From the NCBI GenBank assembly GCA_011634665.1, contig WAEK01000010.1, forward strand, positions 1,411,001 to 1,475,000: DNA of 64,000 nt, written 5' to 3'. The translations under genes were made by a program, and so were the position numbers. Numbering within the stretch: position 1 is the stretch's first letter; the number at the start of each line of letters is the position of its first letter. Below are positions 37,105 through 50,500 of the stretch, piece after piece. Origin of the DNA: Mortierella sp. BCC40632 (Eukaryota; Mortierellomycota; Mortierellomycetes; Mortierellales; Mortierellaceae). A model generated the notes under the pieces. It was not told where the DNA came from and made no database searches. It was given only the letters and a program-made list of their open reading frames with translations.

Positions 37105-38613
37105 TTAGAGACCGAGCTCCTCCTTAGTGTCAATGCCCAACTCTGCCTTGATAGGAGCAAGCTCATCAAGGTATTGCTTGTAAAGGCTGTCCGAGTTCGT
37201 CTTGGCCTTGACACCCTCGAGGATACGGACGGCGGTGGCGTAGTCGTTGACGCGTCTCGAGGCCTTGAGGGCAGCCTCGATCACAGAGGGAGAAGGAACG
37301 AGATCATAGCCAAAGGCGTTGTTCAAACCACGCTGGAGCTCAAAAACGTCATCGACACCGTCAAAGAACTTGATGAAGCGCTCGGTAAAGTGCTCAAAGG
37401 ACTCCTCCTGGTGCTCTGCAGAGTAGTTGCGGACTATGAGGACACAAGAAGATAGAGAGAGAGAGAAGAGAGAGACGGTCAGTGTTTCAATTGCTTTCTT
37501 TTTTTCTTTTTTGAGCTAATCCATGGCGTATTGTTTGGGGGGCCATTGGGGGCCATTGAGGCCATTGGGAGAGTAAAAGACGAAAGAGGCGTCCCCCCCT
37601 TCCACTCGGGACACGCAATTGAGGAGTCTTCAGCAATAATATCCCTATTGAGGAAGATATCTGCTGTTGAAGTGTGCGAGTGAACAACTCATGGGCGCGA
37701 AAAAAGTGAAGGAGAGGTGAATGATTGTCTGTTCCCGCGTCACACACTCTCAAACTGCGTTCACAGACGAGCGAAAGAGAGAGAGATATCAGACGCATGT
37801 GTATGTTGTGAGTGCGAGTGAGTAAGTGCGAGTGTGTGTGAGAGTGTGTGTGTGTAAGCCGTGAGTTGTTTCGAATTTCGGAGCTCCTGCTTCTTCCGGA
37901 ACCTGGGCACTTTTCCGTGAGGGCACTTTTTTTTTTTCTCTCTTTTTTACTTTTATCCCTCCCAGAGCCCTTTCTTCTCTCTCTCTCTTTCTCTTGTCCT
38001 CTCCAAGAGACAAGAGATTGGGTGACCTCCGTGGCGCGTTGTTCCGCGTGATCCGGTCTCCTCATTCGTCCACTATGGCCGTCGGATGACATGTCCGGAG
38101 CAACTGCTGATCATGATGGACCCCTTTTGCCTTCTCTTTTACACACACACGCTCTCGTCCACTCTCACTGACATGTCCGAGCTCTTCCATTGGGACATGG
38201 TCAGCATTTTTTTTTTTTTTTTTTTTTTTGAGGTTGACTCCGTGCTGGCGGGAGGGGGAGGGGAGGATTGGGTCGTGCTGCAGGGTCGTGTTGGTCAGTA
38301 TTTAAAAGAGCTGAGACTCTGGATACGTCTTTTAGGAGGAGACTCCAAACAGAGAAAGAGAAAGAGAGAAAGGAGATGGTCGGAAGAAGGTGTAGGTGTG
38401 TGGGAAACGTATGATCGTGCAGTTCTCTCCTGAATCTCTATGGCGATCGAATCAGAGAGGAAAAATAATAATAATAATAATAATAATAGAGAAAAATAAA
38501 AAAAGAGGTGATGGCTTACTCTGGATAGCAGAGCGAGAGGCAACAGCAGCACGAACACCCTGGACGCGGATAGCGGCAGCAAGGGGACGGGAGATGGCAG
38601 CGTAGCGGTTCAT
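37105..38613 (-). CDS. COX6: Cytochrome c oxidase subunit 6 (COX5A/Cox6)
   Basis: Two exons, 38613-38520 and 37433-37105, 140 aa. Cox6 is a nuclear-encoded matrix-side subunit of respiratory complex IV. Exon 1 encodes a basic amphipathic presequence (MNRYAAISRPLAAAIRVQGV...) that should target mitochondria. Exon 2 carries the mature domain: HFTERFIKFFDGVDDVFELQ, RGLNNAFGYDLVPSPSVIEAA, LKASRRVNDYATAVRILEGV and the C-terminal APIKAELGIDTKEELGL. The splice (A + TC) keeps frame. The intron is 1,086 nt, long for this window, and contains CT/GT repeats and a T run near 38208-38230. It diverges from the first channel gene. Confidence 0.96.
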
Positions 38614-40318
38614 GATGACAATGGATTGATGAGTAGAGAGAAAGGAGGGAGGAGGGGGGGTGAAGTCTACCAATGCATCGGAGGCGAAAAATTATAAACA
38701 TATCCCAAAAGACCGGCCTGCGGGAATCCCTTATGTGAGCAAAAAAACGACATGAGCGTATTCTTATACGTCACCATCCTCCCCTTCTGCGAGGAGACTC
38801 CCTCGTCCAATGCGGTCTCCGAGACGGAAGGTGTCCCTAGTCTGGGATGCGGCCCTTTGCCATATACGGGTGCCTGCAGCCACGAGTCTCTTCCGTATCC
38901 CGGAATGAATTCGACCACCTGGATTAACTCTATTCGGCTCATCTTGTTTTACAAGTGCCAAAGGAGCCTCGCCCGAAGGAAAAGGTTCTCTTCTCACGTC
39001 AATGCCAGTGTCTGCATGGGTAGTGACTATTGGAGCAAGCGAGGAAATCGGTCCGATAGAGCGGCGGTGGAACACCCGTTCGTCAGCATTAAGGTACGAG
39101 TAACCGCTAATGCTGCTCTGAGTACACCACCATCATGCCAACTCTTGATCGTGCTTTTAGTTCCTTATTGCCAGTCTATGCTGGACAATTGGAGGATTGG
39201 ATGAGTCTGCGTTAACAGGCAATATCCAACGGTATGAGGATCAGTTTTTTTTATGAACAGGCTGTTCATATTAGAAATTTACTCGTTGAAGGGCATCGAG
39301 AATTGCCTGTTCTGAGTTGCCAGTTCTAGGTTGAAGCTTACACTTGGCTTATTCTGATTATAGGTCATCGCGTCTCTCTCCCGACATTCAGTCAAGCAGT
39401 TTCACTTTCCGTGTGTCAAACGACCGAGCCATAGTCCAAACCCGCACGTCTCTGGAGCAAAGGCTTGCTATCAAATGTGTGGGAGTAGACACAAAACCGA
39501 CGACTGCAATACTAAGTAGATCATCGTCGTTGTCGCTTTTGTACCAGATCTTTTTTTTTTTTTTTTTTTTTTTTTTTACCTGGTTCCGCCATGTGTTGGT
39601 CTCTTGGGTCCAATTCTCAATAAAGGGTTGCAAGCTTGGAGCTATTCATGGGGCCCGAGGAATGAGAGTCAAACAGGTAAGCGTTTTTGACTAAGAAAGG
39701 TCTTGGGTTGGATTCCCGTTTCGTCATTCTTCATGCACAAATCCAAAAGTTTGACTTGTCTCCGCAACGGGTTGCACGAAAGCAAGTCGCTCTCTCTCTC
39801 TCTCTCTCTCCCTCTCTCGCTCTCTCATACGCGGGTTGGAGTAGTTGAGATGCCTTTTTCCTTCTCAGTCGTGAGCAATGTGCAACTCGACCACTCAAAC
39901 GACGACTAACCACCGGTTTGACTCGTACAACACTTGATACTGAGAGGGTGCTAGGAGACGCCTTTCGTACGGGGGTCACAATCGGTGCCCGAAATGAATG
40001 AGAAAGAGGATCTTGGATCCTCATTCACCTGCACAAGATTCATTTTGTCTTCTTCATTCCAGCAATTGAACCAAACCTCTGTTCACTAACGGTCTCTCCA
40101 TATCCTACAAAAAATTAAAAAGGGGGTTTGACGCCACTCCCTCCCCCCCCCTCGACCACCTCTACCAGCAGACTAAGCAGATCCGCCGTTGCCTATTCGA
40201 TCATATTTTTGACAAGGCAGCCTTGAATCACAGGCGAAGAAGAAGAAGAAAAAAAAAAAAAAGGGATTGAAGGTCCTTAGGATCGCGTGAATTCAACTGA
40301 CTTCCTGACGGTGGGTTA
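38614..40318. other. Intergenic region COX6 / channel gene 1
   Basis: 1.7 kb. Frames at 38752-39204 (+) and 38764-39075 (-) overlap and neither shows convincing domain content or splice partners. A T28 run lies near 39550-39577, and a CT tract near 39790-39810. Confidence 0.4.
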
Positions 40319-40947
40319 ATGGCCAAAGGAGCGAATAACATCGGCGGAGCGCGCTCCTTACGTCGAGGCTCGGCCGCAACCATAGTCGATTCGGGATCAG
40401 AGTCTACTCGGAGTGATGGTAGTACAAATGAGTCCACAGCAGCCATTCAGACCTGCAGACCTCGTCGTACAGAGAGTAGAGTGAATCAGGACGAAAAGAC
40501 AGCAAAGGGGCCCTTTGGATATAGAGGAGTATCAGCCTTCTCGTCCCTGGATAGTTACAAGGCCAAGATGCAGACTGATCTGAAATCAGGGTCTCTTGGT
40601 GAGTACAGCAACAGGGCTGTGTCCTAATAATAAGAGAACATCCAAGAATAATCCCAGAAAGGTTCATTTCTACTCACATCCATTGTGTCTGCTCCCTCTA
40701 CCTAGCAAAAAGACTATACTTTGAGTATGACACTGATGTGTATGGGGATGTAATCTATCACGGAGCAAGTGGGTATGTGCAGATACTATTCATTGATTTT
40801 GTGGCCAGTTGATCTGTCGTTGCCCTGTCATTCCCAGAGAATAACTCATCCATATGACGCTCGATAGATACTATTCGGATCCTGCACCTGTCGATGATGA
40901 AGAACCATTGTTGGTATGTCCATATTCGCTTTCTCATTAGACAAAGG

Positions 40948-40979
<32 letters not shown>

Positions 40980-43900
40980 AAGGATAATGATAATAAAAAG
41001 GACTCCATACTTACATGGTTCAATTCTTGATAGTTCACAGTCGAGGACTCGGTAGAGGAAGGGCGTCCATACTACGCTGTGGTCTGCCTCTTGCTTGACG
41101 CTTATTCGACGAATCTCAGTACCATCCGAATCTTTGAAATGGTAAGGTAGCCATATATTACCACTGCTCCGGTTACAAAGGTCCTCAGTATCAAGCCTAA
41201 TGACTGATCCCAATTGCATAGGATCTAAATCTCGAGGGTATCCATTCGGAAGGTAAGGTCATGGGTGTGGAGAAAGCAGTGTCCATCGAGACTAGCAGCA
41301 AGAGTGCTAACCTTTGTAACTGTCATCGTTTTAGGAGGCCCGTGGTTCGTTCGAATTCTCTTAAGAAGCCAATTCGTTCACCGTGAAGACTATTACGAGG
41401 TCGAGGTGTTATGCAATGATAAGAGCATGTCAGCTTCAGCTCAAGTATGCTACATTGAGCTCAGTCACGCTGCTCCCCAAGCACATTCATACGGTACGTA
41501 GATTATTACTGTTGTCACCTCCAATAATGAAGTGAAAATATAACCTTTGCTGACCGATTCTCATCCATGTTTTACAGATCGCATCCTCCCAATGGCACCT
41601 CTCCCTAGAAGGTCTATAGGTGTATGGCACTTTGATGATGACTACCCACTTGTGCGTCAAGTTCCGGCTCGTATTCTTGAATATGCCATCTCGGCTTCAG
41701 GATCGCATGCGGTAACCCTCAGTTCGACAGGGGAAAAGTTACACTTGGATCTGTGGGATCTAGATCTGACAAACTATTCAATGGTTTCCTATCCATTTTC
41801 TCCAACGATTCCCATGGCAGGCGTTACGGTCGCCTGCAGAAAGGAAGACCATAAGAATGTCCGGCTATCAATTTCTTGGGATGGTTCACAGATTGCAGTG
41901 TATGGAAATGATCTTACAAAAAGTCCTCTGTTTCAGCTCTTTACACATTTCTGTACAAGAGAATCTTTTCAACAGCGTCTTCGGGATCAATATCCGCCTG
42001 CCGCCATTATCCCATCCGCCCGTTGCGGACAACATGCTGCTCTCAGATCATTCAAGGGATGTGCCAAATTCACAAGCATCTCAGCCTCATACAGAGACAA
42101 AGTCTCCGAGAGATTCATTTTTTGTGCTGGAGCAGACCTCTATGTGTTCAGCACGTCTGGAGAATGGAAAATGACTCATTGTGTCCGTGCTCTGTCAAAA
42201 CCCTCACCCGCCGACTCTCAGAATATGATATCAGCTGCATCCGGAGGATTCGTTCTATCTCAGGCCTCAGCTTTTCAGCTCAATGTCTGGAGTGTAGAGA
42301 CAGGAAAATGTCTTCACACCATCGACTCTACTCGCTCAATAATCAAGTTCTATCTCACCTCGGATGGGTGTACGGTCTCGGTTGTCACAACAAACCAGCT
42401 ACTGTTTTATTCGACCGAATCAGGAGAGCTCCTCCAGAGCTCCAGTGGATCATATCAACACTCTCATGCATACCTCGAAAGGGGCACATGCATTGTCAGT
42501 CATTCACAAAACTGTGGAGAGGACCGACTTTCAATCTTGGATTCGAGTAGCCTGAAATGTCGACAAGAGGTCCAACTCCCTTCACATGAAGGCTGGAGTG
42601 TAACCGAAATCGAGCCAAAGGCTGAGATGCGAGACTCTAGTAGTCCCCCACAAACGATTGTAGCATGTCAACATGGATCGATCCTTGAGGTGTCGTTGTT
42701 GGAGGACATCTCATCCAGCACTGATGGAATCCCGCTCTGTACTTTTCAATGCAAGGTAGATCTCCACACTATCCCCGAGGTTCGAACAGAAGAGACAGTA
42801 ATCTTTTCAGGAGGAACTTATACGATCAGGAAGAATGGCAGCTCAGACATTATTGGCAGCCGCACAACCATCGATATGCTTTTTGAGAATGGCAGATCGA
42901 GAAGACTTCAACTGGAAACGCACAAAACGTATGTCATCCAAGGATACTCGATGATTGTTGCAGTCTCCAGGTCGATCTATGGAGACCAGTGTTCGATATG
43001 GAGACTACCTCAGTCTTCTGATGATGCGTGCGAGCTTGTGCTTCATTGGTTGTTACCGTCGACAACAGGAGAATACTCGATTGAAAGTTGTCCTCATGAG
43101 AGGAGACTTTTTCTCAACCGAGATGGGGAAAGGATTCATCTTGCGATTGACCGAGTGTGTGCACCCGAGAATGCGACTTTCTTCTTTAACGCCATTGCTC
43201 GACTCCAGGTGTACTTGAGAAACAAGGAGTCAGAGGCAGCGAGGGGAGCTATTCGGTATATCCGATCGCATCTCAACAAATATCCAAGTCCAGGAGACCG
43301 ACTTCAATCAGTTATGTCACAAGTGTGCTCATACTGGTACTATGAGGACCATGAGCGATTCAAAGAGATAATGCAAGAGATCCTTCAACCTCAATCAGAG
43401 AACAGCTGGATACCGCTGACAAAGTATACAGAAGGATCCAATCCAATCACGATCATGCTCGAGAAAGCACGAAAGAACCCAGAGGCTATCGAGATATCGG
43501 CAATGATAGTCGACTATTGCATCCACCAAGTTAAAGCGGACCAAGACATTGCCTACGTGATGTTATTTACTGAATGCATGGATGAGCTTACAGCACGATA
43601 CCCAGAACTTGCATGTCGGACGTCTCAAGCGTTTGCTTACGTTCGATGCCACTGCCAAAGCTACCTCGACAACCTCAAACTTGCTTACCCTTCAGTTCCT
43701 CGCCAACCATGGAATCCTGGAAACCCCAAGATATGTGCGGCAGGATCTAGTCTTGAATCACTAGATCGTGAGTTTTCAGAAGAAGTCTTTGTAGCACCAG
43801 TCAATCTCCTTTGGTCCTTCATACCGAACAGCCAGTCGCCTTGTGCCGAGTTTCCGATCCGGGAGCCCGAGCCAACGATCACAAAAGCAAAGACTATCTA

Positions 43901-45911
43901 TCACATCTTGCGCTTCACCTTCACACCGTTCACTCATGTGTATATCCGATCGCGGTTTTATAGCCTCGAAATACTGGACAATCCTGCTGTGGAGGCAGTC
44001 GTAGATTTCAAATGGTTTGTATTGACAGGTGCTGTTGGCATGTTTGATCGAGTTGGTTATGAAGTTCATTTTTGCCAATGTTGAAGTTGTCCTCTTTGCT
44101 TACGCAGCATGCCCTCTCCCTCTTCCCTCCTTGCCCCAGGAATGCATTCGTTTACCGATACTGGCGAGTTCGGTTCGGCCTACAATGCGTCTTTTATTTT
44201 CTTATCTTTCTCGCGACCTTTTTACAGATCTACTATCCTCAGAAGGTGGTATTGCTCGTCGTCTTTACGCTGATTATCATCTTTTCCTGCATATATTTCT
44301 GGAGCGAAATCATGCAATGGCGAAAAGATCGATCCCAGGCACTATTACATTTCACTGAAACAGAAAGTGAGCCAACAGAGACCGATCCCTATCATGAGAG
44401 AGGGAATATTGAGCGACAGCATGTTACTCTGCAGGTAGATCAAAACATCAACAAAACACGTCAGTCACTTGAAAGCCAAAAGGAAGAAGAAAAGGGTTCC
44501 TCTGCATCTCCATCGTCCAACAAAGAAAAGAAAAACGAGACAGGGAGAAAGGCCCAGGAAGCCTTTCGGAAGCGATCATCGCACTTTAGGTATGTGTGAA
44601 ATTCGTTTCTCTTTCTCTCTACTTCCCCCCCTCCCCCTTTCCTTTCATTCTTTTTTTCATTTCTTTTTGAAGACTGCATCTTGACCGTGATCGAGGTGAT
44701 GCTTTGTCGACACCGCTCAAAGAGCTCGGTATTGCATATAGCTTACATGACAAAAAAAAATATTCTTTCAACAGATCCCCGTTCAATCTACTAGATCTTG
44801 CCATGGGCCTTTACCCACTTGGATTGTCTATCATGCAAATCGCTTCCCTTTTTTTACCATGGGATGTTAAACTCTTCTTGGACGACTTTAGCTACTGCAT
44901 TGTGCTTGTTTTCATTCATCTGGTAACCCCCCCCCCCTTCCCCTAGGGAAGAGGAGAAGGTGTGTTTTCTGCATCGGTATTAAGAAAAAGATTGCCGTTA
45001 TCTAACTTTTTTTTTTTTACTTTTTTTTGGCAGTTATCAGAGCTTCGAGTCGTCGAACCGTTTTTGCAAGTATATAACGATCATCTTTGGAGCCTTGAAT
45101 GAAGTCAAGGTGATCTTTGTGGTGCTTCTGGGTAGTGTCTTTACATTCTCGGTCGCAATCTTGCACAGTCTCTATGGTGTCTCCACTCTTACCGATGAAG
45201 AACGGCTCCAAATCCATATGCCGGACGATTTCTTTGGAGCCTTTGTCAGTGTTTACCTGATTTTGGTAAGTCTACCATAAATGCATTTTGAATTTGCATC
45301 TTGCGGATTAAATCTCTCTCTCTCTTTTTTTTTTTTTTTTTTTTTCTCATCTTTTTTTCTCGTCTTTTTTTCTCATTTTTTTTCCTACCAAAGGGGGGAC
45401 GATACGACCCCATCACAAAGGATCTCTTCCATGATGGCAATGGAGAAGAAGAATCCACGTTCAATAATTTATCACTTCACCTTATCCTGATGTTCTACTT
45501 TTCGTTTGCATCCGTGATGTTGCTGAATGTGATCATTTGTAAGTTGGACCAAATACACAATCAAAGAAACATCTATCACCGCTTTGCCTTTGTTACTCTT
45601 GTTCTAGAAGGGGATACTGTTCAATGACTGATGAGGTCTTCTCTCCCCTTTTTCTTTTCTTTTCTTTTCTTTTTTTCTTTTGTCTTCTCCATTCAGCGGT
45701 GGTCGGTGCTGCTGTTGCAAAGGCGGATGGTACTTGGCGACAAGTATGGCTCGAGAATCGGATTCGGTATATTGAGAGCGCCGAAAACATGTCGTACCAT
45801 ATTCCAGGTAAACGAGTGGAGAAGAGGGAGGAGGGGGAGAGGAGTTCGCAAGAGGGAATGAGAAGCTGAATTTGCTCCGATTGAATAAGAGGGAGGGGAA
45901 GAAAGTTTTCT

Positions 45912-45951
<40 letters not shown>

Positions 45952-46506
45952 GTGGCGTGCTCCAGACAAACTGACCATTGGAATCATATTCTTTCTATGC
46001 TTGTCTGCCTTTGATCAACTCGGGGGAAAAAAAAAGGCTTTCGTGAGACACATGATTGGTTTCCAGAACATGTCTACTACACGGCAATGCCGTATCAAGT
46101 GAAGCAGTATTGGAAATACATCAACAGCATTGAAGGAGAGATTCGAAGCATATTCAAGTCAGTGGACACCAATGTCAAGAAGTTAAACCCCAATACCGTG
46201 TCTTCAGAGACCACTCCTGATGAGAGGCGTACCCACCAAAACGACTCATCCTCTGAAAACCTGACAGAAATCAAAGATTTGCTCCGACAACAGAATAACA
46301 ACCATTTGCGGAACCTGTCGAATATCATGGAGCGACTGGAACAGCAAGATAAAGGGATTCGAGAGGAAATGGGTCAGCGGTCCAAAGAGTATGGAGAGGA
46401 TATGTCGAGACTTCGAGCAGAGATGTCAGAGATGAGACAGGATATGTATAGTATTCTCTCGGCCTTGAAACGGTTTCAAGATCAGCAGCCAGCTGAGTCG
46501 ACTTGA
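40319..46506 (+). CDS. WD-propeller / TRP-type six-helix ion channel, copy 1
   Basis: Thirteen exons: 40319-40598, 40706-40772, 40868-40913, 41034-41141, 41222-41252, 41335-41493, 41578-44014, 44140-44589, 44775-44922, 45041-45265, 45394-45538, 45697-45807 and 46067-46506; about 1,548 aa. Residues 1-93 are disordered. Residues about 100-780 are beta-rich with WD-like blades (LHLDLWDLD, LNVWSVETGKCLHTID, CSIWRLPQS). A helical linker (IMLEKARKNPEAIEI, ELTARYPELACR) leads to NPAVEAVVDFKWNAF and six hydrophobic helices: FGLQCVFYFLIFLATFLQI, VVLLVVFTLIIIFSCIYFW, LDLAMGLYPLGLSIMQIA, SYCIVLVFIHL, VIFVVLLGSVFTFSVAIL and LILMFYFSFASVMLLNVII. The pore loop FFGAFVSVYLILGGRYDP lies before the sixth. A TRP-helix-like segment and a C-terminal coiled coil (LTEIKDLL...MERLEQQ) follow. 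S4 lacks a voltage-sensor charge ladder. Exon 10 needs acceptor 45041; acceptor 45034 gives the better protein but is frameshifted. Exon 9 may start at 44673. Cation conduction is inferred. Confidence 0.72.
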
Positions 46507-47548
46507 CGGACCGAATGATTTTTTAGAGAAGGGGCAATCGTGATAGAGATAAAGTGGTGTGTTTACAAAGGGTGAAGACAATATAAGAGATGAAAGGCCA
46601 TGTTCCATTAGATCTCTACATGATGAGAATCACTAAGGTGATTTAGGTCCTTGTTTGCTCTAGGTCACAGCTATTAGGCCGAGCTATCTACTGTTATGCA
46701 CTTGTAGCAGTGCTGCTTTTGGCATTTCGTAAGGGATTTCGGTTTTGAGGACGAAAGTCGGCAAAGCTGCCCTGCCATAATTCGCTGTCCCGTAGTTCGG
46801 ACTACTTTGGTTGCAGAGGAAATGAACAATGGATGAGGGTCTACTACTCTATCCGCCTATAGGACAAGGTTCGGTCACCTGCGAAAGCAGAGAATACGAT
46901 CTACTTGGCTAGGAAAGGATAGACGTAGAGGATGATGAAACAGGGAAAGACCGAGTTCCTTGGTGGCGTGAAAAGAGCTGTTAGCAACACAAAGTCTACG
47001 GACTCTTTCTCAGCAGACAACCATATCCAGATGGTGAGGGAAGGGGGGAGGGAGAAGGGGAAGAGTAAATGCACTGAACAGAGGATGAGGCTAGAAAGCG
47101 AAAAGAGACATCCTTGGGCTAGCAAACTTGCTCGGCTCGTTGCCACCTTTTTCACATTCGGCTCAAAACAGAAGAGTGACGCCGCGTTCGTTCAAGCCGT
47201 TCCAGATGAGAAGTCGAGAGCCCAATCTGTAGACTCGGGGAAACAAAAAAATTAAAGTTGGAGGCGAAGGCGTAGCAATGGTACGAGGCAAAAAAAAAAG
47301 AAGAAAAGAAAAGAAAAAGAAAGAAAAAAAGAAAAAAAAAAAATGGCAGATGGAAAATGGAGCACTGAGATTAGCTGTCATCATCCAATCCCAGCGATCA
47401 ATCTCATTTCATTCAGCAAGCCCATCCTATGTCAATTTTTTTTGTTTTGTAAGATCACGAACACGACAGTCAAAAAAAAAAAAAAAAAAGCTACGCCAAT
47501 AGCTGTAGCCTTTGAGCTGAGAAGCTCCCCCCCCCCCGCAAGACAAGA
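46507..47548. other. Spacer between channel paralogues
   Basis: 1.04 kb. An open frame at 46932-47255 (+) encodes 107 residues rich in Lys/Ser (HPWASKLARLVATFFTFG near its middle). It could be a small gene or an unannotated 5' exon of copy 2, but neither is supported by homology to copy 1. A-rich tracts lie at 47290-47343 and 47473-47489. Confidence 0.35.
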
Positions 47549-50500
47549 ATGGAAATGACATCTTTGCGCCCTCTTGGAGAAACTATCAGTTATGACAATG
47601 GACTTGGATCAACTAGTATTAGGAGTAGCGTACAGGAGCAGTCAATAGTCGACTCGAATCTCACCCCTACTTCTTTACCCAACGGGTCAGGGGTACACCG
47701 TTCCAACAACAGAGCGAACTCCGTATCAGAAAGAGAGCAAATATCGCCTTCAGAATCCAGTGGCAGTGGCAACATGCCTGCCTTACAAAATCCCAGCAAC
47801 AACGAAAGGGCATCAGCTCCTGTGTCCATAGGCAGTTCTAGGGCAGAGACTCGAGGCAATCTCAACTCGAACAACATTGGTAGGTGGTCGGATCATGATT
47901 GATAAGATCCCAATGACTCTTGCATAAACTACCACTCATCGTAATTATCTTCTTTTTCTTTTCTAATGGATTAAAATCTTTAGCAAAGAGATTATACTTT
48001 GAGCGTGTCACGAATGTTCATGGAAATCACTTTTACTACGGGGCAGACGGGTAATGTTAAAAGGTGGCATTGATGAACCTCCTCCCCCCTTCCCCGAGTC
48101 AAACATTCTACTGTAAATGCCTGTCTAACTGAAGGTAGAACCCAAACCGAATGATAGGCGTTTCTCAGAACCTGTTCCACTTGAGAGTGGTGACCCAAAA
48201 ACGGTATGTCCATGTTATATTAGCCGATTAGAGACCGAAGTCCCCCCTCCCTCCCCTATACTAACATGACACCCCTTTGTGTAGTTTGCAATCTTGGACT
48301 CGGTAAAGGGAAGATGTTATTATGTCGTGGTCTGCCTCCTACTTGACGCCCGCTCAACAAATATCAGTGCTATTCGAATCTTTGGAGTGGTAAGAGTGAA
48401 ACATCGCTAATGTATTGGTCTAAGGTGACTTTTGCACCAGTCTAACGGTTGATCCCGAAACTGTTCATAGGATCTAAACCTGGATGGAATCCGTTCAGAT
48501 GGTAGGGCCTCAGGTATGGAGAAAACAGCTTCCATTGAGATGTAGAACAAGATTACTGAACTCTGCAGCTACAGTCACGATAGGAAGATCGCTGTCCGCT
48601 AGAATCCTCTTGAGAGGTCAATTCGTTCGTCATGAAGACTACTACGAGGTCGAGGTGCTTTGTAATGATGGGGACATGTCGGCGTCGGCACAGTTATGCT
48701 ACATCGAGCTCAGTCAAGCTGCTCCGCAGGCAAGCTCATATGGTAAGCAATTCGTCTCTCCCGAAAATAGGATCAATACAAGATTTACACTGACCGCCAT
48801 CCATTTCAACCGACTGATATTCATCCACACCTCAGAATACATACTTCCATCGGCTCCTCTCCCTAGAAAATCTATATTTGTATGGCACTCTGATAATAGC
48901 CACTCACCTGTACAACAAGCCCCGACTCGTATACTTGATTATGCCATCTCGGCTACAGGATCGCATGTGGCCACCCTTAGTTCGACAGGAGAAAAGTTGT
49001 ACTTGGATCTGTGGGAGCTTGGTTTGACAAACAGTACTAGGGCTTCGTATCCATTTTCTCCGACAGTCCCAATGGCATATACCAAGCTCGCCTGTGAAAA
49101 GAGAGACCACAAGCATGTTCGACTTTCGATTTCGAGAGATGGTTCACGGATAGCAGTTTTTGCGAGTGACCATGCGAGAGACCCTTTGTTTCAGCTTTTT
49201 ACATGCTCTCGCTCAAGAGGGTCTACTCAACGATGTGTCCTGAATCGGTCTTCGCTTGTCACTCTCAAGCCATTTAAAGGGTGTGCAAAATTCACGAGCA
49301 TCTTTGTTGGATATGGAGTACCTGTATCTGAGAGGTTCATCATCTGCACCAGAACAGACCTCTTTGAGTACAACACGTCTGGGGAATGGGAAATAATTAA
49401 TCGCATTCGTGCCTTGACAAAACCCTCCCCCACAGACTCTCACAATATGATCTCGACAGCATCTTCGGGATTTGTAGTATCACAGACCTCCGAATTTCAA
49501 CTCTTAGTCTGGAATATGAGGCTAGGAACTTGCACTCAAACTATTGATGTTACTCGCTCGATTGTCAAGTTCTATCTCACCTCTGATGGGTGTACAGTTA
49601 CAGTCGTCACCACAAACCAACTCCTATTTTACTCAATAATATCAGGAGAGCTCCTTCAGAGTTTGAGTGGATCGTACCAACACTCTCACGGATACCTCGA
49701 AGGAAACACAGGGATGGTCTATCATTCACACAGCGATGGGGAGGATCGACTCTCAATCTTGGATTCGAGTAGCCTGAAATGTCGACAAGAGATCCAACTC
49801 CCTTCACATGAAGGTTGGAGTGTGACCGATATCGAACCAGATACCGAGATGGCATACTCTGATAGTCCCCCACAAACGATTGTAGCATGTCAACATGGAT
49901 CGGTCCTTGAGGTGTCGTTGTTAGAGGACATCTCATCCAGCACTGACGGCATTCCACTCTGTACTTTTCAATGCAAGACAGATCTTCACCCCATTCCAGA
50001 GGTGGAGACTGAAGAGACGATAACTTTTCCTGGAGGAACCTACACGATCAAGAAGAACGAAAATTCGTACATCATTAATACTCGCACAACTATCAACATA
50101 ACATTTGAGAATGGCTGGACGAGGAGACTTCAACTGGAGACACACAAAGCATATGTCATCAAAGCATATTCGATTGTCGTGGGAATCTCTAGGTTGGCCT
50201 GTGGCGACCAATGTTCGATCTGGAGACTACCGCAATCATCGGATGACGAGTGTGAGCTTGTCCTTCATTGGCTCTTGCAGCCTACTTCAGAAGAATACTC
50301 AGTTGAAAGCTGTCCTCATAAGAGAAGACTCATTCTCAATCGAGGTCAAGAAAGGGTTCCTCTTGCAGTCGATCGAGTGTGTGCGCTCGAGAATGCGACT
50401 TTCTTCTTTAACGCCCTTGCTCAGCCTCAAATGTACCTGAAGAGTCCGGGATCAGAAGTGGCGAGAGGAACCATCCGATACATTCAATCACATCTCAACA

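Noticed and set aside
38752..39204. 150-codon plus-strand frame between COX6 and channel copy 1
   Set aside because: It overlaps two equally long minus-strand frames, and no splice sites, repeat of motifs or family features decide between them.
39672..39727. tRNA-like stretch with GGGTTGGATTCCC resembling a T arm
   Set aside because: The T loop does not match TTCRANT, the D arm is not canonical and no 7-bp acceptor stem pairs. At most it is a degenerate relic.
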